A stretch of DNA of 64,000 nt, from assembly GCF_001648775.1 (NCBI RefSeq), contig NZ_LVEJ01000010.1:62001-126000 (forward strand), in the 5' to 3' direction. Both the position numbers and the translations under genes were made by a program. This document shows, piece after piece, positions 37,386-47,119 of this stretch (the stretch's first letter is position 1; the number at the start of each line of letters is the position of its first letter). The notes beneath the pieces were generated by a model. The model searched no databases, was not told where the DNA came from, and saw only the letters and a list, made by a program, of their open reading frames with translations. Origin of the DNA: Pseudomonas fluorescens (lineage in GTDB: Bacteria > Pseudomonadota > Gammaproteobacteria > Pseudomonadales > Pseudomonadaceae).

Positions 37386-38324
37386 GGCCTGAAACTCAAC
37401 CGATAACTCCTGGCGGGTCGGCAACCCTTCCATATCCCCGCGACTCTGCACCGCCCGACTGCCAATCCAGTTCGCGCGCTGCACCGCCTCGGCAAAACCC
37501 TGATGTTCGAGCAGGGCACTGATCATCCCCACCGCAAAACCATCACCGGCACCGACCGTATCGACGACTTTCGCCACCGGCACTCCGGCGACAAATCCCG
37601 ACGCCAGATGCGTGCGGTAATAGGCACCCTCCGGTCCGAGTTTGATCGCCACTGCTTCGGCACCTTGATCGAGATAAAACGCGGCGATGTCCGCCGGATC
37701 TTCAAAACCGGTCAGCAAACGACCTTCGCTCAACCCCGGTAACACCCAATGGGCGAGGGCGGCGAGGCGGTTGATCTCGCTGATCATCTCGCGCTCGCTG
37801 GCCCACAGGCTCGGGCGCAGATTGGGGTCGAAGGAAACGCTGCGCCCGGCCTCACGCATACGCGTCATCAGTTCAAACGACATGGCTCGCGCCGAGGCCG
37901 ACAGCGCCGGCGGAATGCCGGTGGCGTGCAGATGGCGGGCGCCGAGCAGGTTGTCGGTGATCGACTGCGGCGACAGGTGACTGGCCGCCGAACCACGACG
38001 GAAGTACTCGACTTGCGGATCGCTGCCATCGTCATTGCGCGATTTGAACTGGAAACCGGTCGGGTGCTGTTTATCGACGTCGACGTGGCTGCAATCCAGA
38101 CCTTCCTTGATCAAGGTCTCGACCACAAAACGCCCGAGCGAATCATTGCCGACCCGGCTCAGCCAAGCGACGTTGAACCCCAGGCGCGAAAGGCCGATCG
38201 CGACATTGCTGTCGGCTCCGGCGATGCGCTTGTGAAAGTGCTCGACCGCCGCCAGATCACCGGTCTGCTCAGCGACCAGCATCGCCATGGTTTCGCCGAA
38301 CGAGAGAATATCGATCTCAGACAT
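37347..38324 (-). CDS. kguK: 2-ketogluconate kinase (PfkB family)
   Basis: 325 residues. The ribokinase-type N-terminal AGADSNVAIGLSRLG and the C-terminal anion hole/catalytic DTVGAGDGFAVGM (about 250-262) are intact. Phosphorylates 2-ketogluconate to 2-keto-6-phosphogluconate. The start overlaps kguE by 8 bases. The last dozen or so residues (FASRLAPTGVM) are encoded by a REP element, so the C-terminal tail probably differs from relatives lacking the repeat. Confidence 0.92.
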   Translation of the reverse strand: MSEIDILSFGETMAMLVAEQTGDLAAVEHFHKRIAGADSNVAIGLSRLGFNVAWLSRVGNDSLGRFVVETLIKEGLDCSHVDVDKQHPTGFQFKSRNDDGSDPQVEYFRRGSAASHLSPQSITDNLLGARHLHATGIPPALSASARAMSFELMTRMREAGRSVSFDPNLRPSLWASEREMISEINRLAALAHWVLPGLSEGRLLTGFEDPADIAAFYLDQGAEAVAIKLGPEGAYYRTHLASGFVAGVPVAKVVDTVGAGDGFAVGMISALLEHQGFAEAVQRANWIGSRAVQSRGDMEGLPTRQELSVEFQAAFASRLAPTGVM

Positions 38325-39099
38325 GAGCAGGCTCCAGACGGGATTGGCCGAGGCGGGCGAGGGCGGCGACGTGCTCCGTGGTCAGTTGCACCAGATCTTC
38401 GCCCTGCAACGGATATTCGGCGGCGCGCATAACGCCTTGGGCCATGTGCCGCAACAGTTGTTCCCACAGATGCAGGTCACTGACCGTCGGTGGCACCGCC
38501 ACCAGTTTGCCGTCCGGCCGGCGGGCCACGGCTTTGCAATGCACGTAACCGACGTGGCGGCCCAACAGGCGCGCAGCGTTGGCGGCGGACTGGTCCTGCC
38601 ACTGCCAGTTACCGATGTCGAAGGTCATCTTGATCGGCAAGTTGTGCTGCTCGACGGCGGCGAAGAAGCGCTGAAAGGGTTCGATGCGACCGCCGTGCAA
38701 GGTCTGGTCGTTCTCCACCAGCAACTGCACCGGGCTGTGCTTCAAGCGTTCGGCCAGGGCTTGCAAGTCGTTGGTGTCGGTGAAGTAGCCGAGAGAAACC
38801 TTCAGCCATTTTGAGCCGAATGCTTCGGCGTTTTGCAGTGCGCTGATCAACTCGGGGTTGGGGCGCGATTGCCCGGCGAGCCACAGCTCAGTGGGCGAGG
38901 AATAAATGCTTTGCAGGCCCTGCGCCTGAGTGGCGGCGCAGAGTTGCGCGGGCACTTCGCGGGTCAGTAATTCTTCGCGCCACTCGATGCGATCGGCACC
39001 GGCGGCGGCGAGCACGTCGATGAAAAAATCCTGCCCGCGCTGGCGCACAAGCTCGGCGCCATAGCTGGACAAACTGATGGAAACGGCGGGTTTATTCAT
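38317..39099 (-). CDS. kguE: KguE sugar-phosphate isomerase/epimerase-like protein
   Basis: 260 residues, TIM-barrel of the xylose-isomerase-like (AP endonuclease 2) superfamily. Visible elements are RIEWREELL near the N-terminus, LLVENDQT, and TFDIGNWQWQ. First gene of the ketogluconate operon, just downstream of a perfect PtxS operator. The precise reaction of KguE is not well established. Confidence 0.88.
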   Translation of the reverse strand: MNKPAVSISLSSYGAELVRQRGQDFFIDVLAAAGADRIEWREELLTREVPAQLCAATQAQGLQSIYSSPTELWLAGQSRPNPELISALQNAEAFGSKWLKVSLGYFTDTNDLQALAERLKHSPVQLLVENDQTLHGGRIEPFQRFFAAVEQHNLPIKMTFDIGNWQWQDQSAANAARLLGRHVGYVHCKAVARRPDGKLVAVPPTVSDLHLWEQLLRHMAQGVMRAAEYPLQGEDLVQLTTEHVAALARLGQSRLEPAHV

Positions 39100-39112
39100 T
39101 GTTATTGACCTC

Positions 39113-39126
39113 TGAAACCGGTTTCA
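39113..39126. promoter_or_regulatory. PtxS operator upstream of kguE
   Basis: TGAAACCGGTTTCA is a perfect 14-bp palindrome identical to the described PtxS binding sequence. It lies 13 bases before the kguE start. PtxS would repress the operon and be released by 2-ketogluconate. Confidence 0.93.
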
Positions 39127-39171
39127 TTTTTGTTCAAAAAAATATCAGTGAAGGAGGGTTTGTTCTTGCGG

Positions 39172-39244
39172 GCCTCTTCGCGAGCAAGCTCGCTCCCACA
39201 ATGGAATGCGATCAACCTGTGGGAGCGAGCTTGCTCGCGAAGGC
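39172..39244. repeat. REPIN (inverted REP pair, GCGAGC type)
   Basis: Copies at 39172-39200 and 39218-39244 in opposite orientation, between kguE and the 3' end of ptxS. Confidence 0.92.
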
Positions 39245-39250
39245 GTCAGA

Positions 39251-40279
39251 TCAGACACCACCAACCTCACGGGTCGACCCACGCTCAACCAGCACCGGCG
39301 CAAAATCCACCACCCGCGCCACCGCATCATCCCCACGCAAGCGCTTGAGCAAACACTCAAACGCCCGCGCGCCTATCTCCTGCGTCGGCTGAGCCAGCGC
39401 GGTAATCCCGCTGCCCACCAGCGGATACCAATCCAGATCGTCCAGGGCAATCAGCCCGACATCCTCGAACAGCCGACAGCCAATCTGGCGCAAGGCAGTC
39501 GTTGCGGCCAGCGCCGCCACGCCATTGGCGCAAAACAGCGCTTTGGGGCCGTTACCGGGTGTGTTTAAAAAGGTTTGAAGCTGGGTGCTCAGATCATCGC
39601 CGGTTTCCAGCACCGCCCCAGTCAAGGCCGAGCGTTGGGCAATCTGCGCCTGAAAACTGCTGACCCGCTCAATCCGCGAACTGGTGCCGTCATAGGGTTC
39701 GGTCACCAACAGCACATCGCGATAGCCACGCTGCTCAAGGTGCGCGAGGGCCATCTCCACCGCTTGCGGGTTATTCAACCCAACCATGTCGCTGTCGAGC
39801 CCGTCGACCTTGCGATCAACCAGCACCAGCGGCATCTCGCGGCGCAACTCGTGCAACTCGTCACGGTGATGACCCAGCGTATTCACGATCAGCCCTTCGA
39901 TGTTGTAGGAGCGCAACAGCGCCAGATGCTGGCGTTCCTGCTCGTCATCGCGGTCGGTGTTGCACACCACCAGGCTGTAGCCGTGCGCACGGCAAGCGGT
40001 TTCCACCCCGTGCATCACGGCAATCGAATAAGGGTTTCGGATATCGGCGACGAGCATGCCGATCAGGCGCGTGCGCCCGCGTTTCAGACCGCGGGCCATC
40101 TGGTTGGGGCGGTAGCCGAGTTCGCAGATGGCCTGTTCGATGCGCAGGGCAATGGCGTCGGATAGCAGGGCGCGGTCATCGCCGATGAAGCGCGAGACGC
40201 TGGCCTTCGAGACCCCGGCGCGTTCGGCGACGTCGAGCATCGTCACGCGGCTGCGTTGGGCGGTGGAGAAATCATTCAC
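39251..40279 (-). CDS. ptxS: LacI-type repressor PtxS
   Basis: 342 residues. The N-terminal LacI HTH (TMLDVAERAGVSKASVSRFIG) and hinge are followed by a periplasmic-binding-like sugar domain (LIGMLVADIRNPYSIAVMHGVE). It is next to the kgu operon, with identical operators before itself and before kguE, so it autoregulates and represses ketogluconate use. Confidence 0.93.
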   Translation of the reverse strand: MNDFSTAQRSRVTMLDVAERAGVSKASVSRFIGDDRALLSDAIALRIEQAICELGYRPNQMARGLKRGRTRLIGMLVADIRNPYSIAVMHGVETACRAHGYSLVVCNTDRDDEQERQHLALLRSYNIEGLIVNTLGHHRDELHELRREMPLVLVDRKVDGLDSDMVGLNNPQAVEMALAHLEQRGYRDVLLVTEPYDGTSSRIERVSSFQAQIAQRSALTGAVLETGDDLSTQLQTFLNTPGNGPKALFCANGVAALAATTALRQIGCRLFEDVGLIALDDLDWYPLVGSGITALAQPTQEIGARAFECLLKRLRGDDAVARVVDFAPVLVERGSTREVGGV

Positions 40280-40299
40280 GGTTGAGTCTTCTTATTGTC

Positions 40300-40313
40300 T
40301 GAAACCGGTTTCA
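40300..40313. promoter_or_regulatory. PtxS operator upstream of ptxS
   Basis: A second perfect TGAAACCGGTTTCA, 20 bases before the ptxS start codon on the minus strand, for autoregulation. Confidence 0.92.
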
Positions 40314-40402
40314 GGAGACACCAATTTCTTCGATTGCGTCAAGTGAAGATCTGGCTGGAAGTGGATAGGTAGACCGCCGTTTCCGACAGACGGTAGTGAC
40401 AC

Positions 40403-40418
40403 CTGTCAGATCTGACAG
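40403..40418. promoter_or_regulatory. LuxR-box-like palindrome, copy 1
   Basis: CTGTCAGATCTGACAG is a perfect 16-bp dyad fitting the CT-N12-AG form of LuxR-family boxes. It ends 93 bases before the ATG at 40512. Two near-identical dyads lie upstream of other unknown genes (53707 and 58064). Confidence 0.6.
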
Positions 40419-40511
40419 TTGGCAGATGATGGGGGCGAGCGCCTAATTCGCTCATCGGATCAGCGATCGTTTTTACCAGCGGAATTTAAATTGACGTGGT
40501 GGATGGAAATC

Positions 40512-43343
40512 ATGAGTTCAGTCGGTATTTCCAGAAATAGTCCCTCGAACGGTGTATTTGCCGCACCACTCTCAGTCGAGGGTATTGATGACAATGATCT
40601 GGATGGCTATATCCCCAGAGATATTTTGTTAAAGGGCACTCGTATCGTTATTCCTCGCCCGGATGACACCGGAGCTAATGACCAATTGATGGTGTTTTGG
40701 TTTCAGAATTCAAAAGAAACAACTATTTTTGACCAAAACTATCCATCGGGAATTGTCGATCCCTTCGTTTATGTGGCCTTGACGTCGCAACAAATGGCAA
40801 CTGATGGTGTTGCGCAAGTTTATTACAAGTTTTGGAAGAGAGGTGGCGGTAATCCGGATGAGTCGCCACCACGCATGCTGACCATTGATCACAGGGCTCT
40901 TTTGAGCTTTCCGGAACCCTTGGCGGTGGACGCAACAATCTGGGGGTATTGGAATAACAATACGAACCCGCCATTGCCAAATGGTGGCACTCTTCGAATT
41001 CGCCCTCTTGATAATATTGCTCAGCCATTAGATGTCGCGTGGATTGTATGGAGAGGATATCGGAGTCTTAACGGAAGTGGTCCGGAGGTGGCGGAAGTTT
41101 ATGGTCGCTGGAGTAAGGCACTTTCTGCTACAGATATAAAAAACGGCTTCAATTATGTAGTGCCGTTTCAAAATCATATTAGTTCGCTGATTGACAATGA
41201 TTCCGCTATTGTTGTTTGCCAATTGTTCCGCGGCGGCAAGATTATTGCTGAATCAGAAAAAGGATTGGTGAAAGTCGATCGAGTAACACCTGGTAAACCT
41301 GGCCCTTTCGGCCTGACCTCGCAAGGAGAGACGATAATGGGAATTAAATTTGTACCTAAAAAACAACGGCCGATGTCTACTGGTGTTTCATCCGCCGCTG
41401 GGCCTTTTGCGGATATTTCAGTAGAAACATTGGCGGATGGTTTTATTGCAAAAGCTGTAATGGATTCCGGTAAGTTGATAATCAATTTCACTCGTACACC
41501 TGATGAATTGGATGGCGATAGTATTGATGTTAAATACCGTGAAAAAGGAGAGCCGAACTGGACTGATTACCCAATGTCCATCGACCTTGACCCGGTTGCC
41601 GAACGGCCGGTTGGCACCATCCCACTGCCGTTGGATGCCGGTTTGTTCGCTGAAAAGGCTACCTCACCCGGTCCGACTGTCTGGGAACTCATGATTGAGC
41701 TTTATAAAGGAGGGGGCGGTAACAAGGAGGACTCCAAACCTTTGGAATTCAACGTAGATCAGCTCGAACCGGTCAGTACAAAAAATCCTCCCAGAAAAAT
41801 CAAGCCAACGCCAGTTCCGGTTTTTGTCAATGGAACCCCGCTTCCGCTGCGGAATATTGACCGGGACTGGATAACTACTAATCCGAATATGAACTTCACG
41901 ATCAATATTACTTATTTCGGGCGTCGTCTTGACGACAATCTGACCGTCTGGTTGAGTTCCGCTACGCTAAATTCACCACGATTTGAAGTCTTTAATGGCC
42001 AGGTCCCCGCTGGTGGTACGTTCGATATTGCTAGCAGCGAGTTGCTTAAATTCACGAATGGACGCGTTAATTTAACTTATCGCTGGGATGACTGGCTGGG
42101 TAATCTGGGCGAGGAGTCAGTTTCTACTCCCATTCTGACACTGGCATTGCCGCAAGCGCCAGTGATATCAAGAGCTCCGCTGGTGCCAGAAACGGATCCA
42201 AATTACAGCGCGCCGCTCTATTGGGAAAACTTTGACGGCGGGATTGCGGCTATCGTCGAAAACGCCTCTATCACAAACGCGTTGGCCGGGGATAATGTCT
42301 TTGTAGTAGTTACAAGATCTGATGATCTCTCCAATTTTGTCGACACTGGAAAACAGCCATGGGCTAATGGCAATTTGAGCTTTGATCTTACCTACTCAAA
42401 TCTCAATCAGATATTTAACGGTGCCGACGAACCCGTGGAAGCCACGATCCACTGTGAAATAGAGCGAACCAATATTCCGAATGCTGTTTCACCTTCTAGA
42501 ACCATTACGTTGGCATTCGATATTGCGGGTGTGATACCACCAAATCCTCCTGATCTGGAAAATCCGGATCTGCAACTACCGGTTGTGAAGGGGATGTCTA
42601 ACGTTGATAACGTCATCGCGGCTACTGATCGCGACAAGCCAGGTACTTTCAAAGTAACGAACGGTCTTGCAGATCCGGACATTGAACCGGGGCATACCGT
42701 CAAGTGTTATTTAGGGAGCTCCACTACACCTTTTGAGGTGTTTAGTCCGATTGTCCCTGTATCAGAGTTTGAGGTTGTGATTCCGGCAGGTGACATGGCT
42801 AAGTTGACACCCCCTAGCGATACAGCTCGTTACACTATCGAGAAAACTGGGGTCGGTAAAAATGTCAATAAATCCTTGCCGCAAACGGTAGTAGTCAATC
42901 GTATTCCGGTCGTACTCCCGGCACCTACTATCAGAATCCGCAGGCCTGATCTTCGCGACTATATCGAGTGCTACGCGATGACCAGTCCCACGAGCGGTTA
43001 TGTTCTGGGACTGCAGATCGCAAAAGATCCGCTGCTGCCGGTGGGCACGGTTATCGAGGCAAAATTTGAAGCGCACTCGAATGCGCAGGGTACTGCGTTG
43101 ATTGCCGGTACGGCGGCCTCGGCGCCTTATACCATTGCTGGGCCCACCGTGCCTGATGTTGCTGGCGTGGGTACCGCTGCACACTTCAAGGCCGCACAGC
43201 CTGTGCGACTCGGTCGGGAGGTATGGGGAAAATACTGGTATGAAGCCCAAGGTGGTCAGCAATCATCTACGCCGGTCATTAAACGTTTGGATACTATCAA
43301 TAACAGCTTCCAGTATTGCGATCTGACAGAAGCGCCAGTCTAG
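40512..43343 (+). CDS. Large protein of unknown function, probably Ig-like beta-sandwich modules
   Basis: 943 residues from the ATG at 40512 (MSSVGISRNSPS); an ATG at 40503 is equally possible. No signal peptide or TM helix is seen. The sequence is rich in Thr, Asn, Pro and beta-strand patterns, with repeated linker-like segments (RVTPGKPGPFG, VIPPNPPDLENPDL, RIPVVLPAPTIRI) that suggest several domains of about 90-130 residues each. Base composition is A+T-richer than its neighbours. A terminator follows at 43372, so it is monocistronic. The LuxR-box-like dyad upstream suggests population-density or signal control. I do not recognise a named family. Export by a non-classical route, or a structural role, are possibilities only. 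Confidence 0.75.
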   Translation: MSSVGISRNSPSNGVFAAPLSVEGIDDNDLDGYIPRDILLKGTRIVIPRPDDTGANDQLMVFWFQNSKETTIFDQNYPSGIVDPFVYVALTSQQMATDGVAQVYYKFWKRGGGNPDESPPRMLTIDHRALLSFPEPLAVDATIWGYWNNNTNPPLPNGGTLRIRPLDNIAQPLDVAWIVWRGYRSLNGSGPEVAEVYGRWSKALSATDIKNGFNYVVPFQNHISSLIDNDSAIVVCQLFRGGKIIAESEKGLVKVDRVTPGKPGPFGLTSQGETIMGIKFVPKKQRPMSTGVSSAAGPFADISVETLADGFIAKAVMDSGKLIINFTRTPDELDGDSIDVKYREKGEPNWTDYPMSIDLDPVAERPVGTIPLPLDAGLFAEKATSPGPTVWELMIELYKGGGGNKEDSKPLEFNVDQLEPVSTKNPPRKIKPTPVPVFVNGTPLPLRNIDRDWITTNPNMNFTINITYFGRRLDDNLTVWLSSATLNSPRFEVFNGQVPAGGTFDIASSELLKFTNGRVNLTYRWDDWLGNLGEESVSTPILTLALPQAPVISRAPLVPETDPNYSAPLYWENFDGGIAAIVENASITNALAGDNVFVVVTRSDDLSNFVDTGKQPWANGNLSFDLTYSNLNQIFNGADEPVEATIHCEIERTNIPNAVSPSRTITLAFDIAGVIPPNPPDLENPDLQLPVVKGMSNVDNVIAATDRDKPGTFKVTNGLADPDIEPGHTVKCYLGSSTTPFEVFSPIVPVSEFEVVIPAGDMAKLTPPSDTARYTIEKTGVGKNVNKSLPQTVVVNRIPVVLPAPTIRIRRPDLRDYIECYAMTSPTSGYVLGLQIAKDPLLPVGTVIEAKFEAHSNAQGTALIAGTAASAPYTIAGPTVPDVAGVGTAAHFKAAQPVRLGREVWGKYWYEAQGGQQSSTPVIKRLDTINNSFQYCDLTEAPV

Positions 43344-43371
43344 GGCTGCGATCAATAGCGTTATTTTTTCA

Positions 43372-43408
43372 TCGCGAGAGGGGCGATTGTCTCTCTCGCG
43401 ATTTTTAT
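43372..43408 (+). terminator. Terminator after the 943-residue gene
   Basis: ATCGCGAGAG (43372-43381) pairs with CTCTCGCGAT (43394-43403), followed by TTTTA. About 180 further bases up to the autotransporter start contain no gene. Confidence 0.88.
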
Positions 43409-43590
43409 AGCTATTCAGGAGAGTTTGATTATGCCTGCACTCTGGAAGGATAAATCACCGTGTATATAAGGACTATTCCTACATAAAACATTCGGTTTTC
43501 TTATTAGGCTGTCGGACGTTTTTTAGGTGCGCACTTGTAACACTGCCGAAAAAGCAGAGGTTGGAATTGTGCAGACTTGAGGAAGTACCC

Positions 43591-46236
43591 ATGTCCCTTT
43601 CTATTTTCTCCAAACACACGAATATCATCAGACTGATGATCGCGGCGACATTGATCTCCGCGCCCCAGGCCTACAGTCGAACCCTGTTACCAGGCGAGAG
43701 TGAAGTGGTCACCAGTCCATCGGTGCCAGAAGCCTGGGTGGTGTCCCAAGGGGGAACGCTGACCATCGACAACTCGACAGCGCTGACCATCAGCTCACGA
43801 AGTGCCAATGTCATTTTTAGCGGTGGCCAAAGCCAGCGCATCGATGCAAACACCTCTTCGTTGAATATGTCCGGTGCTACGGTCAACAGCGCGGCGGGCC
43901 GGGGAGCCATCCAGCTACTCGACAGCACTGCTACGATCGACAACTCGACTATCACCAGCACCAACAGTTTCGGGCTTTTGCTGGGACGTAACATCAGCAC
44001 CCCTGCATCATCCTCTGCCACCGTTACTGGCAAAAGTGTCATCACCGGCGCGATAGGCGGTGCGCAAGCGGTAGGTTTTGCCGTGCTCAACCTCACAGAT
44101 TCCACTGTCGTTGGCACTGGGGCTACCAGTTATGGTGTGCAACTGGGCGGTGCAACACTTTCAGCGATGGGCAGCACGATTACCGGCGCACAGGACGGCC
44201 TGCAAATCGTGACCGACACGGTCGGCATCAACGCCAGCACCGTGACGCTCAACAACACCAGCGTGAGCGGCGGCACCGGATCGGCGATCGTGCTGGGCTC
44301 TTCCGGCGCTGCCGGTACAGTTGCGACAATCAGTGTTCTGGGGAACTCCCAATTGTTCGGTGGCAACGGCAATCTTTTACAAGCAACCAATCGCTCCACC
44401 GCCAATCTCACCGTTGATGCAAGCCAGTTGAGTGGCAACGTAGTGGCCGATACGGGCAGTTCGGTTTCTCTACTGATGCAGAACGGCGCCGCGCTGGAAG
44501 GTGATTTACAGAACGTGACCCAGATCAGTCTGGACTCCCGCAGCACGCTCAATGGCGATGTCCTGTCCGTTGCAGGTACAGCCTCAAAGGTCAATCTGAA
44601 CAATAACGCCGTGCTCAATGGCAACGTTGAAAACGTCACCAGTCTGTCGCTGAACAATGGCAGCCAAATGACCGGCAATGTGTTGGCGGACACCAATGGC
44701 CGTGTCGAGCTGGACAATCGTTCGGCAATCAACGGCAACGTCGAAAACGTCTCAAGTCTTGTATTGAACAATGGCAGCAACCTCACTGGCGACGTCATCA
44801 CGGCTGCCAATGGGAGTGTATTGCTGGACAATGGTTCGCTACTCACCGGCCAGATAACCAATTCGGGCAACCTGACCATCAACAATGCGGCGCAGTGGGT
44901 CATGACCGGCGACAATACCGTGCAGCAACTGGGCATGAACAACGGTGTCGTGCAAATGGGCACGAACGAGCAGTTCCAGCAACTGAATGTCGGCGATCTT
45001 TCCGGTCGCGGTACGTTTGCGATGGGCACGGATCTGGGCAACGGCAATACGGACTTCCTGAATGTCACCGGCAACGCGACTGGGCAACATCAATTGCAAA
45101 TCGCTGCTACCGGCACCACGCCTGTCACCGCCGAAGCCGTGAAGGTCGGCAATATCGCTGCGGGCGATGCGAGTTTTTCGCTGGGAGGACGTGAGACGGT
45201 TGACGCGGGCACGTTCGTGTATCGGTTGGCCAAGGAAGGTCAGGGTCTGTACCTGAATCCAGACAAGGAAACCGTGAGTACTTCGAGTAACACCGCTCTG
45301 GCCTTGGCGGGCAGTGCTCGCAGTGTCCTGAATTCCGAGGCAGCCATGCTCAGCGATCAACTGGGTGACCGCAGCCTGAGCATCCGCCCAGAAGCATCGA
45401 TGCGTGCGATGGATGACAGCTCGGTAAAACTGAGCAACAGCGTCTGGGTTCGCACTTACGGTAACCAGTACAACGTCGACAACGCGTATGGCGACGGTTA
45501 CACCCAGAACCAGACGGGTATTACCGGTGGCGCCGATACGGTCGTCGATATTGCCGGGCGCGCATGGGTGCTCGGTGGATTTGTCGGCACGAGTCGAACA
45601 GACATCGATCTGAAATATGGCTCCAGCGCCATTGTCGACAGCGTGAACGCAGGTGTTTACGGCAGCACGTTTGATGTCGACAGCGGTGTGTTCGTCAATC
45701 TGATGGCCAAGATCAATCAGTTCGATAACAAAGCCAAAGTGACCATGAGCGATGGCACCCGGACCAAGGGTGACTACAAGTCTCTGGGATTAAGTGGTTC
45801 TGCAGCAATCGGCAAACATATTCGCCTCAAGGATGATTATTTTGTCGAGCCGCAGGTGCAGATATCAACGGGCGTTGCGCAAAGCGATGAATACAGGCTC
45901 GACAATGGCCTGCAAGTCAAAGCCGATACCATGCGTTCCGTTCAGGGCAAAGTCGGTGTTCGTGGCGGGCGCGTCATCACGCTGGATAACGGCAGTCTGC
46001 TGGAGCCAAGCCTGTCGACCGCGGTCAATCACGAGTTTGTCAAAACCAACGAGGTCAAAATCAACGACGACAGTTTCGATGATGATCGTGCCAGCAGCTC
46101 TGTGGAGTATGGCGCCGGTCTCAAGTGGACACCGGCTCAGCGTACCTGGCAGGTTTCCGGTCAAGTAGGCGGTAGCAAAGGAACAACCGTGAGTCAGGAC
46201 TGGAGCGGTAGCCTGCGAGTCAGCTACTTCTTCTGA
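43591..46236 (+). CDS. Type Va autotransporter
   Basis: 881 residues from the ATG at 43591 (GAGGAAG upstream). Signal peptide (RLMIAATLISAPQAYS) at about 12-28. The passenger of about 570 residues is a right-handed beta-helix type; around residues 320-430 a motif of about 38 residues (NGNVENV...LNNGS..TG.V..) repeats. It is followed by a pertactin-like region (about 430-570). The C-terminal beta-barrel (about 620-881) ends SYFF with the terminal Phe. The passenger would be displayed on the surface as an adhesin or enzyme. No protease or lipase motif is seen. A bidirectional terminator follows. Confidence 0.9.
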   Translation: MSLSIFSKHTNIIRLMIAATLISAPQAYSRTLLPGESEVVTSPSVPEAWVVSQGGTLTIDNSTALTISSRSANVIFSGGQSQRIDANTSSLNMSGATVNSAAGRGAIQLLDSTATIDNSTITSTNSFGLLLGRNISTPASSSATVTGKSVITGAIGGAQAVGFAVLNLTDSTVVGTGATSYGVQLGGATLSAMGSTITGAQDGLQIVTDTVGINASTVTLNNTSVSGGTGSAIVLGSSGAAGTVATISVLGNSQLFGGNGNLLQATNRSTANLTVDASQLSGNVVADTGSSVSLLMQNGAALEGDLQNVTQISLDSRSTLNGDVLSVAGTASKVNLNNNAVLNGNVENVTSLSLNNGSQMTGNVLADTNGRVELDNRSAINGNVENVSSLVLNNGSNLTGDVITAANGSVLLDNGSLLTGQITNSGNLTINNAAQWVMTGDNTVQQLGMNNGVVQMGTNEQFQQLNVGDLSGRGTFAMGTDLGNGNTDFLNVTGNATGQHQLQIAATGTTPVTAEAVKVGNIAAGDASFSLGGRETVDAGTFVYRLAKEGQGLYLNPDKETVSTSSNTALALAGSARSVLNSEAAMLSDQLGDRSLSIRPEASMRAMDDSSVKLSNSVWVRTYGNQYNVDNAYGDGYTQNQTGITGGADTVVDIAGRAWVLGGFVGTSRTDIDLKYGSSAIVDSVNAGVYGSTFDVDSGVFVNLMAKINQFDNKAKVTMSDGTRTKGDYKSLGLSGSAAIGKHIRLKDDYFVEPQVQISTGVAQSDEYRLDNGLQVKADTMRSVQGKVGVRGGRVITLDNGSLLEPSLSTAVNHEFVKTNEVKINDDSFDDDRASSSVEYGAGLKWTPAQRTWQVSGQVGGSKGTTVSQDWSGSLRVSYFF

Positions 46237-46254
46237 TCGGTTACCGATGAAATG

Positions 46255-46286
46255 AAAAAGCCCTGACAGTGTCAGGGCTTTTTTTT
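46255..46286. terminator. Bidirectional terminator between autotransporter and DUF1345 genes
   Basis: GCCCTGAC (46260-46267) pairs with GTCAGGGC (46271-46278) across a 3-base loop, with eight T on the right and five A on the left, so it serves both converging genes. Confidence 0.93.
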
Positions 46287-46296
46287 CGGAAATTGT

Positions 46297-46938
46297 TCAG
46301 CCAAACAGTCCGGCGGCGATATTGATGGAGAATCCCAGTATCGCTGTGTTGAAGACAAACCCGATCAGTGATTGTGCCAATACGATCTTGCGAATATCCC
46401 GGGTCGCCACGCCCACATCCGCTGTTTGCACCGCCACGCCGATGGTGAAGGAGAAGTACAGAAAGTCCCAATAGTTGGGCGTGGTCAGTCCTTCGGCGAA
46501 ACGCAGCGCCGGTTCCTTGCCATCCCACGTGTAATACAACCTTGCGTAATGCACGCAGAAAATCACTCCGATCAGCAGCCACGAACCGATCACCGTGAGT
46601 GCGGTGAACCCGTAATGCATGAGCTTGCGCGTGGTTTCCAGATCCTTGCTGCCAGCCAGTTCAAAGGTAATGGTGGCCAGGCTGGCCAGCGCGGCGATGC
46701 ACACCACGAACAGCACCAGCCCGGCATTTTCATCTTCGACTTCAGCGATGCGTTTGACGTCCGGGGCCTTGGCGCGCACGGTCAGCCAGAACATCAGGAT
46801 CAAATAGGTCCAGACACCCGCATTCCAGCCGATGAGGATTTTGCTGACGATGGAATCGGCGGGTGCCAACAGGCCGGTGGCGAGGCCGAACAGGGCGGCG
46901 GCAGACAGGCGAGGGTGGGTGCGTGCGAGAAAGCGCAT
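46297..46938 (-). CDS. DUF1345 inner-membrane protein
   Basis: 213 residues with about five TM helices. Segments [25 protein letters not shown] and [22 protein letters not shown] are characteristic of DUF1345. The conserved TVGMTxQ-like segment resembles potassium-channel pore loops. Function unknown. Confidence 0.85.
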   Translation of the reverse strand: MRFLARTHPRLSAAALFGLATGLLAPADSIVSKILIGWNAGVWTYLILMFWLTVRAKAPDVKRIAEVEDENAGLVLFVVCIAALASLATITFELAGSKDLETTRKLMHYGFTALTVIGSWLLIGVIFCVHYARLYYTWDGKEPALRFAEGLTTPNYWDFLYFSFTIGVAVQTADVGVATRDIRKIVLAQSLIGFVFNTAILGFSINIAAGLFG

Positions 46939-47022
46939 GGGGACTCGATGGGCCAGGGTGGTTCAGACACCTTAGCCCAGCGATGGAGGATATGACCACA
47001 GGCTCGAGTTTATGACGATCCC

Positions 47023-47112
47023 TGTGGGAGCGAGCTTGCTCGCGAAGGCGTCGGTACATTCAACATAAATGTTGGCAGACCGGACGCTTTCGCGAGCAGG
47101 CTCGCTCCCACA
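47023..47112. repeat. REPIN (inverted REP pair, GCGAGC type)
   Basis: Copies at 47023-47049 and 47086-47112 in opposite orientation around 36 bases, just after the RND permease stop. Confidence 0.92.
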
Positions 47113-47119
47113 GTTTGGA

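Noticed and set aside
30429..39244. Repeated GCGAGC palindromes considered as a CRISPR-like array
   Set aside because: They are dispersed inverted pairs between genes, not regularly spaced direct repeats, and no cas genes are present.
44130..45074. 314-codon minus-strand frame opposite the autotransporter passenger
   Set aside because: Mirror of the Asn/Thr/Ser-rich repeat on the plus strand; no ribosome site or motif.
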